Position numbers and translations under genes: made by a program | In this document: positions 1 to 6,689 of the stretch, in pieces | How positions within the stretch are numbered: the first letter of the stretch is position 1 | Layout of the letters: every line of letters begins with the position of its first letter | The notes under the pieces: model-generated | Seen by the model: only the letters and a program-made list of their open reading frames with translations | The model's database searches: none | Told to the model about the DNA's origin: nothing | Assembly (NCBI GenBank): GCA_900538765.1 | Contig: UQAB01000015.1 | Coordinates: 1-40,048 of the forward strand | DNA length: 40,048 bases | DNA from: an uncultured Azospirillum sp. | Lineage (GTDB): Bacteria; Pseudomonadota; Alphaproteobacteria; RF32; CAG-239 | Direction: 5' to 3'

Positions 1-984
1 TGTCCCGCTGACAGTTCTTATTATCAGAAATGTGTTTGCGACGCCAACATGACACAAACCTGTACCAAGCCTTATTACGGTGTCGGGCCGTCTTGTGACG
101 GCAAATATGCTTCATGCAAACGTGATGACGATAAAGCCTGCAAGGAAGACGGCTACGGACAAACGGCGCAATGTTCTTCAGTACAGACGCCCAACAAAAA
201 ATGTTCTTACAACAGCGGCTATTATGACAAATGCGTCTGCCGCAGTGATCTTGTGATCTGTACCTATCCGCAGAGCGGCGTGGGCGAGGCCTGCGGCGGA
301 AAATATGCTTCCTGCCAATGTCCGGGGTCGTACAAATCCTGTGAATGCGGCGGCGCTGCCGGCGCTACATCCTGTACAGTGAATGGCGTGACGACTTATT
401 CCGATTGTAAAAAATGTTGTACGACGAGTTGTCCGGCTGGTTATGATTATACGGAAAGCCAGCTCACGGGGGCAAATGGCAATGGCTGGGTCAAGGACGG
501 AAACGATTACTGCGACCATTGTACGCGCGGCAGGCTTTACAAAAGAAAGGCGGCGACTTGTCCGGGGTATACAGAAACCTGTACGAGCGGCGTTTATAAT
601 CCGGGTGATTATTGCCAGAGCGGCAACACTAAAAAATATAAGCCGGAAAACTGCAAGCCCTGTGTACCCAGCTGCAAAGATACGGCAGAATATGAAAATG
701 GTTGTCCGGCATGTAAGATGGGGCATAGATTTGCCAGTGACGGTTGCGGCGGTTCATGTTATCAATGTTCTGAGTGGATTGAGAAAACCTGCTGGACAAC
801 CTGCCGCAATTTTGAAAGAGAAGAGGGCGTTTTTTGCGGCGAGTGGATTATGGTCGACTACCTCAGCTGCGGCGGAACAAAACCGTCCCAGCGCGGCAAT
901 GAGCGGCAGTGTAATTTTGGTTGGAATCCGACAGTTGACATGTGCGGAAAATATAATGATTACATGAGCAGCCGAAAATGCTGA
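1..984 (+). CDS. Cys-rich repeat protein, 5' end outside window
   Basis: The reading frame is open from base 1, so the start lies upstream and only the C-terminal 327 residues are seen. Cysteine is very abundant, mostly in CxxC, CxC and CC pairs, with recurring blocks such as YYxKCVC, GVGxxCxGKYASC, CPAGY and CxxCxxG. The block GEACGGKYASCQC recurs nearly unchanged in the gene at the other end of the window. There is no transmembrane segment in the visible part. Many paired cysteines suggest an exported, disulphide-bonded surface protein, but the signal peptide would be in the missing part. I do not recognise a characterised family. The gene ends at a bidirectional terminator shared with the next, convergent gene. 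Confidence 0.75.
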   Translation, partial: CPADSSYYQKCVCDANMTQTCTKPYYGVGPSCDGKYASCKRDDDKACKEDGYGQTAQCSSVQTPNKKCSYNSGYYDKCVCRSDLVICTYPQSGVGEACGGKYASCQCPGSYKSCECGGAAGATSCTVNGVTTYSDCKKCCTTSCPAGYDYTESQLTGANGNGWVKDGNDYCDHCTRGRLYKRKAATCPGYTETCTSGVYNPGDYCQSGNTKKYKPENCKPCVPSCKDTAEYENGCPACKMGHRFASDGCGGSCYQCSEWIEKTCWTTCRNFEREEGVFCGEWIMVDYLSCGGTKPSQRGNERQCNFGWNPTVDMCGKYNDYMSSRKC

Positions 985-1010
985 GTTGAAAATAAGGCGG
1001 CGGAAAAATT

Positions 1011-1040
1011 AAAACCCTGAAATGAAAATTTCAGGGTTTT
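1011..1040. terminator. Bidirectional intrinsic terminator
   Basis: A perfect 13-bp inverted repeat (AAAACCCTGAAAT, loop GAAA, then its complement) with A and T tracts on the two sides lies between two convergent genes, so it can end transcripts from both. Confidence 0.85.
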
Positions 1041-1062
1041 ATAATGGCAAAAATCGGTTAGA

Positions 1063-1311
1063 TTATTTTGCTTTTTTAGTTGTTTTTGCTGATTTAGCAG
1101 ATGTTTTCTTCAAAGAAGCTGTTTTGCAAGAAGAAGTTCTGTTAGAAGATTTTTTTGAAGAAAAGTTCAAAGAGCTGTTGTTGGAAGAGGCTGTGAGCTG
1201 CTGAATGGCGGCGTTCCAGTCCTGCATGCTGGTGTTGGCCGGGCAGCCGGCGTTTTTCCAGATGTAGTAAGCGGCTTCTTTGATTGCTTTTTCATTCAAT
1301 AAATTTGACAT
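1063..1311 (-). CDS. Small DUF2934-like protein with Lys/Ser-rich tail
   Basis: The 82-residue product has an N-terminal half (AIKEAAYYIWKNAGCP, then DWNAAIQQL) with the pattern A-x-x-x-W-x-x-x-G-x-P followed by W-x-x-A, as in DUF2934 proteins. The C-terminal half, from about residue 40, is almost only Ser, Lys, Thr and Asn, ends in AKTTKKAK, and is probably disordered and basic. An AT-rich leader with GGAG seven bases before the ATG supports the start. The function of DUF2934 is not known; the basic tail could bind nucleic acid, but that is a guess. It converges on the Cys-rich gene across a shared terminator. Confidence 0.65.
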   Translation of the reverse strand: MSNLLNEKAIKEAAYYIWKNAGCPANTSMQDWNAAIQQLTASSNNSSLNFSSKKSSNRTSSCKTASLKKTSAKSAKTTKKAK

Positions 1312-1417
1312 TTTGGTTTCTCCAGAGTTTATGTTCTTGTTAAAATTCCTACCTAGGATAGCGTCGATTGGTTAATAAAATATTTATTCCGTTGAAAAAA
1401 ATGAATTTTTTTTGCGC

Positions 1418-1446
1418 TTGATTTTCGCGGCAAATCTGCCTAAAAT
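1418..1446 (+). promoter_or_regulatory. Sigma70-type promoter of rmlB
   Basis: TTGATT, 17 bases, TAAAAT, about 35 bases ahead of the rmlB start codon. Spacing is ideal and both boxes are close to consensus. Confidence 0.6.
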
Positions 1447-1480
1447 CTTTTATTATTTTTTACTGAAATCAGGAGATGAC

Positions 1481-2512
1481 ATGGCTGAAAAAAAATCTGT
1501 TTTGGTTACCGGGGGCGCCGGTTTTATCGGGGCAAATTTCGTGCCTTATATGGTGGCGAAATACCCGGAATACCGGATTATTAATCTCGATAAGCTGACT
1601 TATGCCGGTAATTTGGATAATCTGGAAGAATGTGCCGGGGCAAAAAATTATGTTTTTGTTCAGGGCGATATTTGCGATGCCAAACTGGTTGATGCGCTGT
1701 TCGAAAAATATGATATCCGCGGGGTGGTTCATTTTGCCGCGGAAAGCCATGTTGACAATTCTATCAGCGGCCCGCGCGCGTTTGTGGAAACAAATGTGTT
1801 GGGGACGTTTACGCTGCTGGATGCCGCGCGGCGTCATTGGATGAATGCGCCGTTTGAGGTAAAGCCGGGGTATGAGGACTGTCGTTTTCATCATATTTCG
1901 ACTGACGAAGTTTACGGAACGCTCGGCGAAAGCGGGTATTTTGAGGAAACGACGCCCTATGCGCCGAACTCTCCCTATTCCGCGAGCAAGGCGGGGTCTG
2001 ACCTGCTGGTGCGGGCTTATTTTCATACTTATGGCATGAATGTGACGACGTCGAATTGTTCAAACAACTATGGGCCGAAGCAGCATCCGGAAAAGCTTAT
2101 TCCGAAGATTATTGAAAACTGTGTGTTTGAGAAGCCCATTCCCATATACGGCGACGGCAAAAATATTCGCGACTGGCTTTATGTTTTGGATCACTGCAAG
2201 GCGATTGATTTGATTTTCCATAAAGGAAAAAGCGGCGAGACTTATAACGTCGGCGGGCATAATGAAAAAACGAATCTGGAAATTGTGGATGCTATTTGCG
2301 CGCTTATGGATGAGCGCCGTCCGCGCACGGGAGGTAAGTCTTATCGCGAGTTGGTTACTTTTGTGAAGGACCGCGCCGGGCATGACCGCCGTTATGCCAT
2401 TAATGCCGACAAGCTGACGCATGAACTGGGGTGGAAAGCCGATGAGAATTTTGCCAGCGGCATTGTAAAGACAGTTGATTATTATCTGAAAAAGTGTTAT
2501 AATGCCAATTGA
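1481..2512 (+). CDS. rmlB: dTDP-glucose 4,6-dehydratase
   Basis: A short-chain dehydrogenase/reductase of the RmlB type that converts dTDP-glucose to dTDP-4-keto-6-deoxyglucose, the second step to dTDP-rhamnose and other surface deoxysugars, in the cytosol. The N-terminus has the NAD-binding TGGAGFIGAN at residues 10-19. HFAAESHVDNS, STDEVYGTL and YSASKAGSD (catalytic Tyr-Lys) follow in the expected order, then NCSNNYGPKQHPEKLIP and GDGKNIRDWLYV, which are typical of RmlB. The 343-residue length is normal. The start is the ATG behind AGGAGATGAC; a longer frame exists upstream but has no site for ribosome binding and overlaps the promoter. It stands alone: rmlA, rmlC and rmlD are not in the window. 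Confidence 0.95.
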   Translation: MAEKKSVLVTGGAGFIGANFVPYMVAKYPEYRIINLDKLTYAGNLDNLEECAGAKNYVFVQGDICDAKLVDALFEKYDIRGVVHFAAESHVDNSISGPRAFVETNVLGTFTLLDAARRHWMNAPFEVKPGYEDCRFHHISTDEVYGTLGESGYFEETTPYAPNSPYSASKAGSDLLVRAYFHTYGMNVTTSNCSNNYGPKQHPEKLIPKIIENCVFEKPIPIYGDGKNIRDWLYVLDHCKAIDLIFHKGKSGETYNVGGHNEKTNLEIVDAICALMDERRPRTGGKSYRELVTFVKDRAGHDRRYAINADKLTHELGWKADENFASGIVKTVDYYLKKCYNAN

Positions 2513-2573
2513 TGATGTGGAAGGGCAGGCATGCGCGAAATGTGCCTGCCTTGCCAAATCCCCGTCCGGGCTG

Positions 2574-2602
2574 AACAATTCGGTTTTGCGAATTGTTTTT
2601 TT
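2574..2602 (+). terminator. Intrinsic terminator after rmlB
   Basis: AACAATTCG, loop GTTTTG, CGAATTGTT, then a run of T. A second hairpin (GGCAGGCA / TGCCTGCC, 2524-2550) lies between it and the rmlB stop codon but lacks a T tract. Confidence 0.85.
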
Positions 2603-2694
2603 GTGTGGGGCGGGACTTTTTGTTGCGGGTTTTAGAGGCTGGTTGGGATACTGAACATACCGCAGCAAGAACTGTGTTTGGGGGCAGGGGTGTT

Positions 2695-2990
2695 TTTTCC
2701 TGTTTCTGGGGAATGGCGTCGATATAGAGGTCGTATCCCATTTTATCAAGGTAAGTCCAGAGTTGTGCCAGTGTCCAGTTGTAAAGTTCTTTTTTGCCGC
2801 ATTCCAGAAGCATGACGTTTAAGGGCGTCAGGCCGGTGATTTCAGGCATATCTTCAAAGATAAAATGACGTTTGCGGCGACACACCCGCGGGGTGAGCGG
2901 AAAGTTAGCCGCTGGTTGTCCCGTGCGTCAGGAGGCGCGATGCTTAGATAGGGGCTGCTTTTTGATGAAATCGGTTTTGCTCTTTTTCAT
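2695..2990 (-). pseudogene. XRE-type HTH regulator, disrupted by a repeat
   Basis: Read from the right, a good ribosome site (GGAG) precedes an ATG at 2990 coding MKKSKTDFIKK. A GC-rich repeat (2883-2958) then brings the frame to a stop within nine codons. Beyond the repeat the frame resumes as the second half of an XRE helix-turn-helix: TGLTPLNVMLLECGKK followed by LWTYLDKMGYDLYI, matching the pattern T-G-L-x-x-x-x-V-x-x-L-E-x-G-K seen in small antitoxin-type repressors. The residues that should form the first helices are missing. After about IPQKQEK the frame loses any family resemblance. Seen: the split frame and the repeat. Inferred: a repressor or antitoxin killed by the repeat. No toxin gene is adjacent. 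Confidence 0.55.
2883..2958. repeat. GC-rich mosaic intergenic repeat, copy 1
   Basis: Shares CACCCGCGGGGTGAGCGG and a GCCGCTGGTTGTC-type core with the copy at 32673-32792, and TGCTTAGATAGGGGCTGC with the copy at 38934-39100. It is far more GC-rich than its surroundings and full of short palindromes. It sits inside the XRE gene remnant. Confidence 0.7.
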
Positions 2991-3003
2991 TTTCTTAAAG
3001 CTC

Positions 3004-3344
3004 CTTGTTTGAATGAAACAAAACCGCCAGAGGGAAATCCTTATGGCGGTGGAGCCGAAAACTGTATGTATACAGACGTGGGTATTCAATATATTTGCCA
3101 CACTCCACCCAAAAGTGGATTTTCATACATATGGTGTTTTCGGACACCGCAGACAGAACGCCTGTCTGCAAGAGAGAGTGTAACGAAGATGCAGGGAAAT
3201 GTAAAGGGATTTTTTTACGGGACTCTGGTGCGGCTTTGGGAATGGCAATAATATCTTACGGGCGGATAAAATTTGCCCGGGACAAGAAGGTTCGGGTGAT
3301 AATCGGCCGTTTGGGTGGTGTTTGTTAATATGGTCTGGAAGGGG
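3004..3344. other. Intergenic stretch with hairpins, no gene
   Basis: No convincing coding frame is seen. Three hairpins stand out: ACCGCCA/TGGCGGT at 3023-3050, which on the minus strand runs into TTTTGTTT and could end csoR-operon transcripts; GGTGT/ACACC at 3133-3148; and GCAGACAG/CTGTCTGC at 3149-3169, directly adjoining. The last two could be part of a small RNA, but there is no T tract behind them. Confidence 0.4.
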
Positions 3345-3653
3345 TTATTCTTCAAAACGGTCGAAAAGCGTTTTGAGTTCCTCAATTTTCTGCTCGCGTT
3401 CCTCTTCCGAAGAAAAGGACTGAGAAACGCAATGTTGCAGGTGGACGGCGAGGATGTTGCTTTCGACGGCGCGGATTGCGGAGCGGATAGCTTTGAGCTG
3501 TATCAGGATATCCGGGCAATAACGGCCTTCTTCAATCATTTTTTTGACGCCTTCCAGTTGTCCCGAAATACGGTTAAGACGCGGGAGGTTGGCGGTATGG
3601 CTGGGGTTGGCGCCGTTCTTTTCCGGGGTGCAGTTGGGGCAGGGTGTTTTCAT
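3345..3653 (-). CDS. csoR: CsoR/RcnR-family metal-sensing repressor, copper type
   Basis: A small all-helical repressor that releases DNA on metal binding. Residues 25-75 (RLNRISGQLEGVKKMIEEG, then RYCPDILIQL and HLQHC) are the family core. The ligand set C46, H71, C75 has the spacing of the Cu(I) sites of CsoR proteins (Cys, 25 residues, His, 4 residues, Cys), which favours copper over nickel/cobalt. An extra CPNC near the N-terminus could also bind metal. The start is the ATG at 3653, 102 residues; an upstream in-frame ATG lacks a ribosome site. It is the second gene behind the metallothionein gene, separated by a 97-base gap containing an 8-bp stem (3688-3695 with 3729-3736) that may tune its expression. 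Probably self-regulated through the operators at 3935-3985. Confidence 0.88.
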   Translation of the reverse strand: MKTPCPNCTPEKNGANPSHTANLPRLNRISGQLEGVKKMIEEGRYCPDILIQLKAIRSAIRAVESNILAVHLQHCVSQSFSSEEEREQKIEELKTLFDRFEE

Positions 3654-3750
3654 TTTTCTTAGTCCTTTATGTCTGGCACCGTTCAAACCGCCCGGTTTTT
3701 ATTTTTCGCAAAATGAAAAGGGAAGCAGCCGGGCGGGACGATGTTAACGG

Positions 3751-3912
3751 TTATTTACATTTGCAGTCGTCGTTGCAGCGGTGTTCGTTATTGCAGGTGC
3801 AGTTATCGCCGCAAGTGCAGTTTTCTCCGCAGGAACAATTTTTGCCGCATTGGCAGTTGTCACCGCACTGGCAGTTTTCACATTTGCAGTCCGGATTTTT
3901 ACATTTAGTCAT
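3751..3912 (-). CDS. Metallothionein-like Cys-rich metal-binding protein
   Basis: A 53-residue protein with 16 cysteines and almost no hydrophobic residues. The centre is a run of hexapeptide repeats of the form N-C-x-C-G-(D/K/E) at about residues 13-40, flanked by CKNPDCKC and CNDDCKCK. No signal peptide, so probably cytosolic. AGGAG lies eight bases before the ATG. The arrangement of CxC pairs is metallothionein-like, but I cannot tie it to a named bacterial family such as SmtA or MymT. Position directly behind a promoter with CsoR-like operators, and ahead of csoR, argues for Cu(I) chelation under copper stress. A Zn or Cd role is the alternative. Confidence 0.75.
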   Translation of the reverse strand: MTKCKNPDCKCENCQCGDNCQCGKNCSCGENCTCGDNCTCNNEHRCNDDCKCK

Positions 3913-3934
3913 TATTTTTCTCCTATTGGTTAAG

Positions 3935-3949
3935 TACCCTCTGGGGGTA
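3935..3949. promoter_or_regulatory. CsoR-like operator 2
   Basis: TACCCTCTGGGGGTA, the pseudo-palindromic TACCC-N-GGGGTA form of copper-sensing CsoR operators. It lies just downstream of the -10 box, near the expected transcription start of the metallothionein-csoR operon. Confidence 0.7.
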
Positions 3950-3956
3950 TAATTAA

Positions 3957-3985
3957 TTTATATACCATATGGGGGTATATGTCAA
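3957..3985 (-). promoter_or_regulatory. Promoter with embedded CsoR-like operator 1
   Basis: On the minus strand TTGACA (3985-3980), a 17-base spacer, and TATAAA (3962-3957) form a near-consensus promoter. The operator-like TATACCATATGGGGGTATA (3961-3979) fills the spacer, so bound repressor would block RNA polymerase directly. Confidence 0.75.
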
Positions 3986-4034
3986 GCATTTTATTGTCAT
4001 GTTTTACGAATCGGGAGAAAACGGGATAAAAAAG

Positions 4035-4055
4035 GGGAGGCTCTTACAGCCTCCC
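4035..4055. terminator. Intrinsic terminator, bidirectional
   Basis: GGGAGGCT, loop CTTAC, AGCCTCCC, with a T run on the plus side and an A run on the minus side. It ends the minus-strand gene at 4079-4393. Confidence 0.8.
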
Positions 4056-4078
4056 TGATTTTTTTTACGACGGACGGT

Positions 4079-4393
4079 TTATTTCATCAAAGCTTCAAGG
4101 CTTTTGACGTTTCTGACCGGAACACGGTATTCGCGGGCAACATCGTCATTATCAAGTTCAACCATCAGAACTTCAGAAACGGCGCGCAGCGGTTTACGGG
4201 CTTCTTCATTAATAGCATCAAGCATAACCGCACTCTCACGGCTTCTGTACAGCAAAGCCTGATCGCCGCCGTCATAAACCAAACGCGGATTTTCAGGGCC
4301 GCCGTCACGGTATTGAATGATGATAAGGATTTCTCCTGCGGAATTCTGGAGAATGTCATATTGTCCTTCTGATTGATTAGCACTTTTAACCAT
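4079..4393 (-). CDS. Conserved-looking hypothetical protein, 104 residues
   Basis: Not recognised. It is a soluble, acidic, mixed alpha/beta protein without signal peptide or membrane segment. Early strands (YDILQNSAGEILIIIQYRD) and NPRLVYDGGDQALLYR are followed by a helical, Glu-rich C-terminal half. AGGTG lies six bases ahead of the ATG, and a strong terminator follows the stop. A tRNA-Lys lies upstream on the other strand. Base composition and a proper ribosome site make it a likely real gene; nothing shows its function. Confidence 0.6.
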   Translation of the reverse strand: MVKSANQSEGQYDILQNSAGEILIIIQYRDGGPENPRLVYDGGDQALLYRSRESAVMLDAINEEARKPLRAVSEVLMVELDNDDVAREYRVPVRNVKSLEALMK

Positions 4394-4576
4394 TTTGCAC
4401 CTATTAAACTATTAATTTTCAAAATCTGAAAAGATAGTAGCATATAATTATTAATAAATAAATTACAAAAATAATTTTTTTTTGAAAAAAAGCATTTTTT
4501 TATATTGACTATAAGAAATTTATCCACTATAACTCATTTCGTCATCGTATGACGGTGGCTAAAATCCCAAAATAAC

Positions 4577-4652
4577 GGGTGCGTAGCTCAGTTGGTAGAG
4601 CATTTGACTTTTAATCAAAGGGTCTCGGGTTCGAATCCCGACGCGCTCACCA
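4577..4652 (+). tRNA. tRNA-Lys (anticodon TTT)
   Basis: A complete 76-base cloverleaf: acceptor GGGTGCG pairs with CGCGCTC (with G-U pairs), D-arm AGCTCAGTTGGTAGAGC, anticodon loop CTTTTAA with anticodon TTT at 4610-4612, T-arm TCGGGTTCGAATCCCGA, and an encoded CCA. It reads lysine AAA/AAG codons. It marks the left border of an AT-rich accessory block, but no repeated 3' tRNA end was found at the other side. Confidence 0.97.
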
Positions 4653-4703
4653 ATTGTAAGTAAGAGGCTTTTTTAGACTCTTTTTAGTAGACTAAGTCTA
4701 CAA

Positions 4704-4732
4704 AATAAAGCTCCGTTTTACGGAGCTTTATT
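4704..4732. terminator. Intrinsic terminator between tRNA-Lys and transposase
   Basis: AATAAAGCTCCG, loop TTTTA, CGGAGCTTTATT. It is symmetrical and can serve the tRNA transcript on plus and the transposase on minus. It may lie just inside the left end of the insertion sequence. Confidence 0.7.
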
Positions 4733-4748
4733 CGTTTAAATCGTAATT

Positions 4749-5894
4749 TTAACTCACCATTCCCTCAAAATATCGTCGTTCGAATTCATTAGGTGTCAGA
4801 TTTTTCCGCGTTTTCATCGGTCTCATTCCGTTGTAATAATTTATATATTCTTCGACTGCCGTCCTCAATTCATCTATGTTTTGAAAGGTTTTATGTTTTA
4901 AACACTCGTATTTTATTGATTTAAAAAATCGTTCCATTACCGCATTGTCATACGGCGTTCCCGGTTTTGAAAGCGATTGACGAACATTGTTCTTCTGTAA
5001 AGCATATTGGAATCTGAATGAAGTATATTGTGTTCCTTGATCTGAATGAAAAAGCAGATTTTTAGGATTGCCCCTGTCAAAAAACGCTTTGTCAAAAGTT
5101 GTTAAAACCAAGTCTGTATCATTTCTGTCAGATACATTATATGCAATAACTTTTCTTGAAAAAAGCTCCAACACAACACAGATATAACAACATCCTCCGT
5201 CAGTATTCATATACGAGATATCGCTTACCCAACACTTGTTTGGGGCATCCGGATTGAAATTTCGTTCTAATATGTTTAGAGGAGATGCGTAATAGTTTTT
5301 TGTCGGATTATGTTTCTTTACACAATTCTGTTTGCAAATTAATCCCTGTTCTTTCATTAGTTTTGCAACAGTTTCAACACTTACGGAGAAACCGGCTTCT
5401 TCTAATTTTATTTTTATCTTGGGTGCTCCGAATCGTTCTTTACTGTTTTTAAATATTTCAAGAATCTTGGGTTTAAGCATTTCATTACGAATTTCATACC
5501 ATTTCTTTTCCGGAGCCCTCATTATTCTGTGATAGTATGTAGATTTTAATAATTCCAACGTTTTACAAATAGTATGTATAGAATATTCCTCTTTTAACTT
5601 TTCAACTACAGCAATTTTTTCATCATTGGAAGCATTCAAACCACAGCCACTTTTTCTAAAAATCTCGTTTTCGGTTTTAAGGACAGCCAACTCCCTTTTC
5701 ATAAGTTCTATATCCCAGAGAGTATATGCAGTTTTCTTATGCGGATTTCGATGTTTCTTTTTTAACTTGACAATCCTGTATAGATAACTTCTGCTGATGC
5801 CATATTCTTGGCACAACAAAATAACATCCGCTCCCTTTTTATATTTGTCTGCAATTTCGCTTTTAATTTCCTGAGTGAATTTTGACATTCCCAT
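4749..5894 (-). CDS. IS3-family transposase, single-frame OrfAB
   Basis: A 381-residue DDE transposase that moves the element through a circular intermediate. The N-terminus carries a helix-turn-helix (DVILLCQEYGISRSYLYRIV) and a leucine-zipper-like stretch near residues 58-85. An HTH_21-type linker follows, then the rve integrase core with D225 (WVSDISY), D285 (FHSDQGTQYTS) and E321 (NAVMERFF), giving the IS3 signature DD(35)E. It ends in the usual NYYNGMRP motif. Most IS3 elements split OrfA and OrfB by a -1 frameshift; here both halves are one frame. The start is the ATG behind AGGAGAATAAAA; an earlier ATG overlaps that site. No internal stop, so it may be active. Confidence 0.9.
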   Translation of the reverse strand: MGMSKFTQEIKSEIADKYKKGADVILLCQEYGISRSYLYRIVKLKKKHRNPHKKTAYTLWDIELMKRELAVLKTENEIFRKSGCGLNASNDEKIAVVEKLKEEYSIHTICKTLELLKSTYYHRIMRAPEKKWYEIRNEMLKPKILEIFKNSKERFGAPKIKIKLEEAGFSVSVETVAKLMKEQGLICKQNCVKKHNPTKNYYASPLNILERNFNPDAPNKCWVSDISYMNTDGGCCYICVVLELFSRKVIAYNVSDRNDTDLVLTTFDKAFFDRGNPKNLLFHSDQGTQYTSFRFQYALQKNNVRQSLSKPGTPYDNAVMERFFKSIKYECLKHKTFQNIDELRTAVEEYINYYNGMRPMKTRKNLTPNEFERRYFEGMVS

Positions 5895-6096
5895 TTTTAT
5901 TCTCCTTTGCATTAATTATTTACAAGAGAATTTTATTGCATTTCAAAGGAATATCTAATGTTAAATTGGACAAAGTCATAAAAAGACTGACAAACACCGA
6001 ATAAGTCAACAACCTATTTGACAGCTGTACAATTTTCGTTTTTAAAACACTATATGTGTTTTAGTAATCCATGCTGACATTTTATATTTTCAATAA

Positions 6097-6525
6097 TTAA
6101 TCATTAACATTTTTTAGCAGCTTTATTGCCATTAAAACTTTATTCGCACATTGGTCCGTATTTTTTCTAATTTCTTTTTCCCAAAATCTTAATATGGTCC
6201 ATCCTTGTTCAGACAATACTTTATTTACGTATGCGTCTCTAGCGATGTTTCTTTCTATTTTGTTCTTCCAATATTCTCCGTTTGTTTCAAAATGACAATT
6301 TCCTTCCAACCAAGTTTTCCCATGCCAAAACTCGCTATCACAAAAAATGGCCAATTTATACTTTTTTATACAAATATCCGGCTTTCCAAGAATTTTTGAA
6401 GGATTTTTCCTATAACGCACTCCTTTATTCCATAAAGCCTTTCTTAGTAAAATTTCAATGCTGGTATTTTTATTTTTCACTTGTTGCATGGTATATCTAC
6501 GTTGCTCTTTAGTCATAATATCCAT
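6097..6525 (-). CDS. vsr: Vsr-type (very short patch repair) endonuclease
   Basis: A PD-(D/E)XK-like nuclease that in characterised members nicks 5' of T in T:G mismatches arising from deaminated 5-methylcytosine. The opening TKEQRRYTMQQVKNKNTSIE is the Vsr start, then GKPD (D50), FWHG (H68), YWKNKIERNIARD and GWTILRFWEKEI, all in order, over 142 residues, the usual length. The start chosen is the ATG with GAGG five bases before it. It is divergent from a cytosine-C5 methyltransferase, the classical partnership. Its job could be mismatch repair at methylated sites, or, in this defence-like setting, restriction of foreign DNA; the sequence does not decide. Confidence 0.9.
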   Translation of the reverse strand: MDIMTKEQRRYTMQQVKNKNTSIEILLRKALWNKGVRYRKNPSKILGKPDICIKKYKLAIFCDSEFWHGKTWLEGNCHFETNGEYWKNKIERNIARDAYVNKVLSEQGWTILRFWEKEIRKNTDQCANKVLMAIKLLKNVND

Positions 6526-6617
6526 CGCCACCTCAATTGTATGAAAACTTTTGATTTATCTTTAGTGTATTGACATGTCCAATAAAAAACAAGTGTAAAT
6601 TTATTTCTCTAAAAATG

Positions 6618-6647
6618 TTGACATACTTGCAAACATCGAGATATAAA
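6618..6647 (+). promoter_or_regulatory. Promoter of the methyltransferase operon
   Basis: TTGACA, 18 bases, TATAAA, with the downstream start codon about 43 bases after the -10 box. Located in the divergent gap between vsr and the methyltransferase. Confidence 0.6.
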
Positions 6648-6689
6648 ATAAATAATGTGTTTTTATATCTTGTTGAGATTGTATACAAT

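Larger units (their letters stand above)
4687..5978 (-). mobile_element. IS3-family insertion sequence, ends approximate
   Basis: It encloses one DDE transposase gene. Imperfect terminal inverted repeats are proposed from the match between GTAGACTAAGTCTACAAA on the left and TGACTTTGTCCAATTT read inward from the right (complement of 5955-5978). The left end carries a perfect 15-base palindrome (4687-4701). No target-site duplication was recognised, so the borders may be off by several bases. Confidence 0.55.

Noticed and set aside
2400..2885. 161-residue minus-strand protein overlapping rmlB
   Set aside because: Only its first 60 residues resemble a family (XRE). The rest reads through the rmlB terminator and the rmlB 3' end.
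3009..3328. Plus-strand frames between the XRE remnant and csoR
   Set aside because: No ribosome site, no family resemblance, and the DNA is better explained by hairpins.
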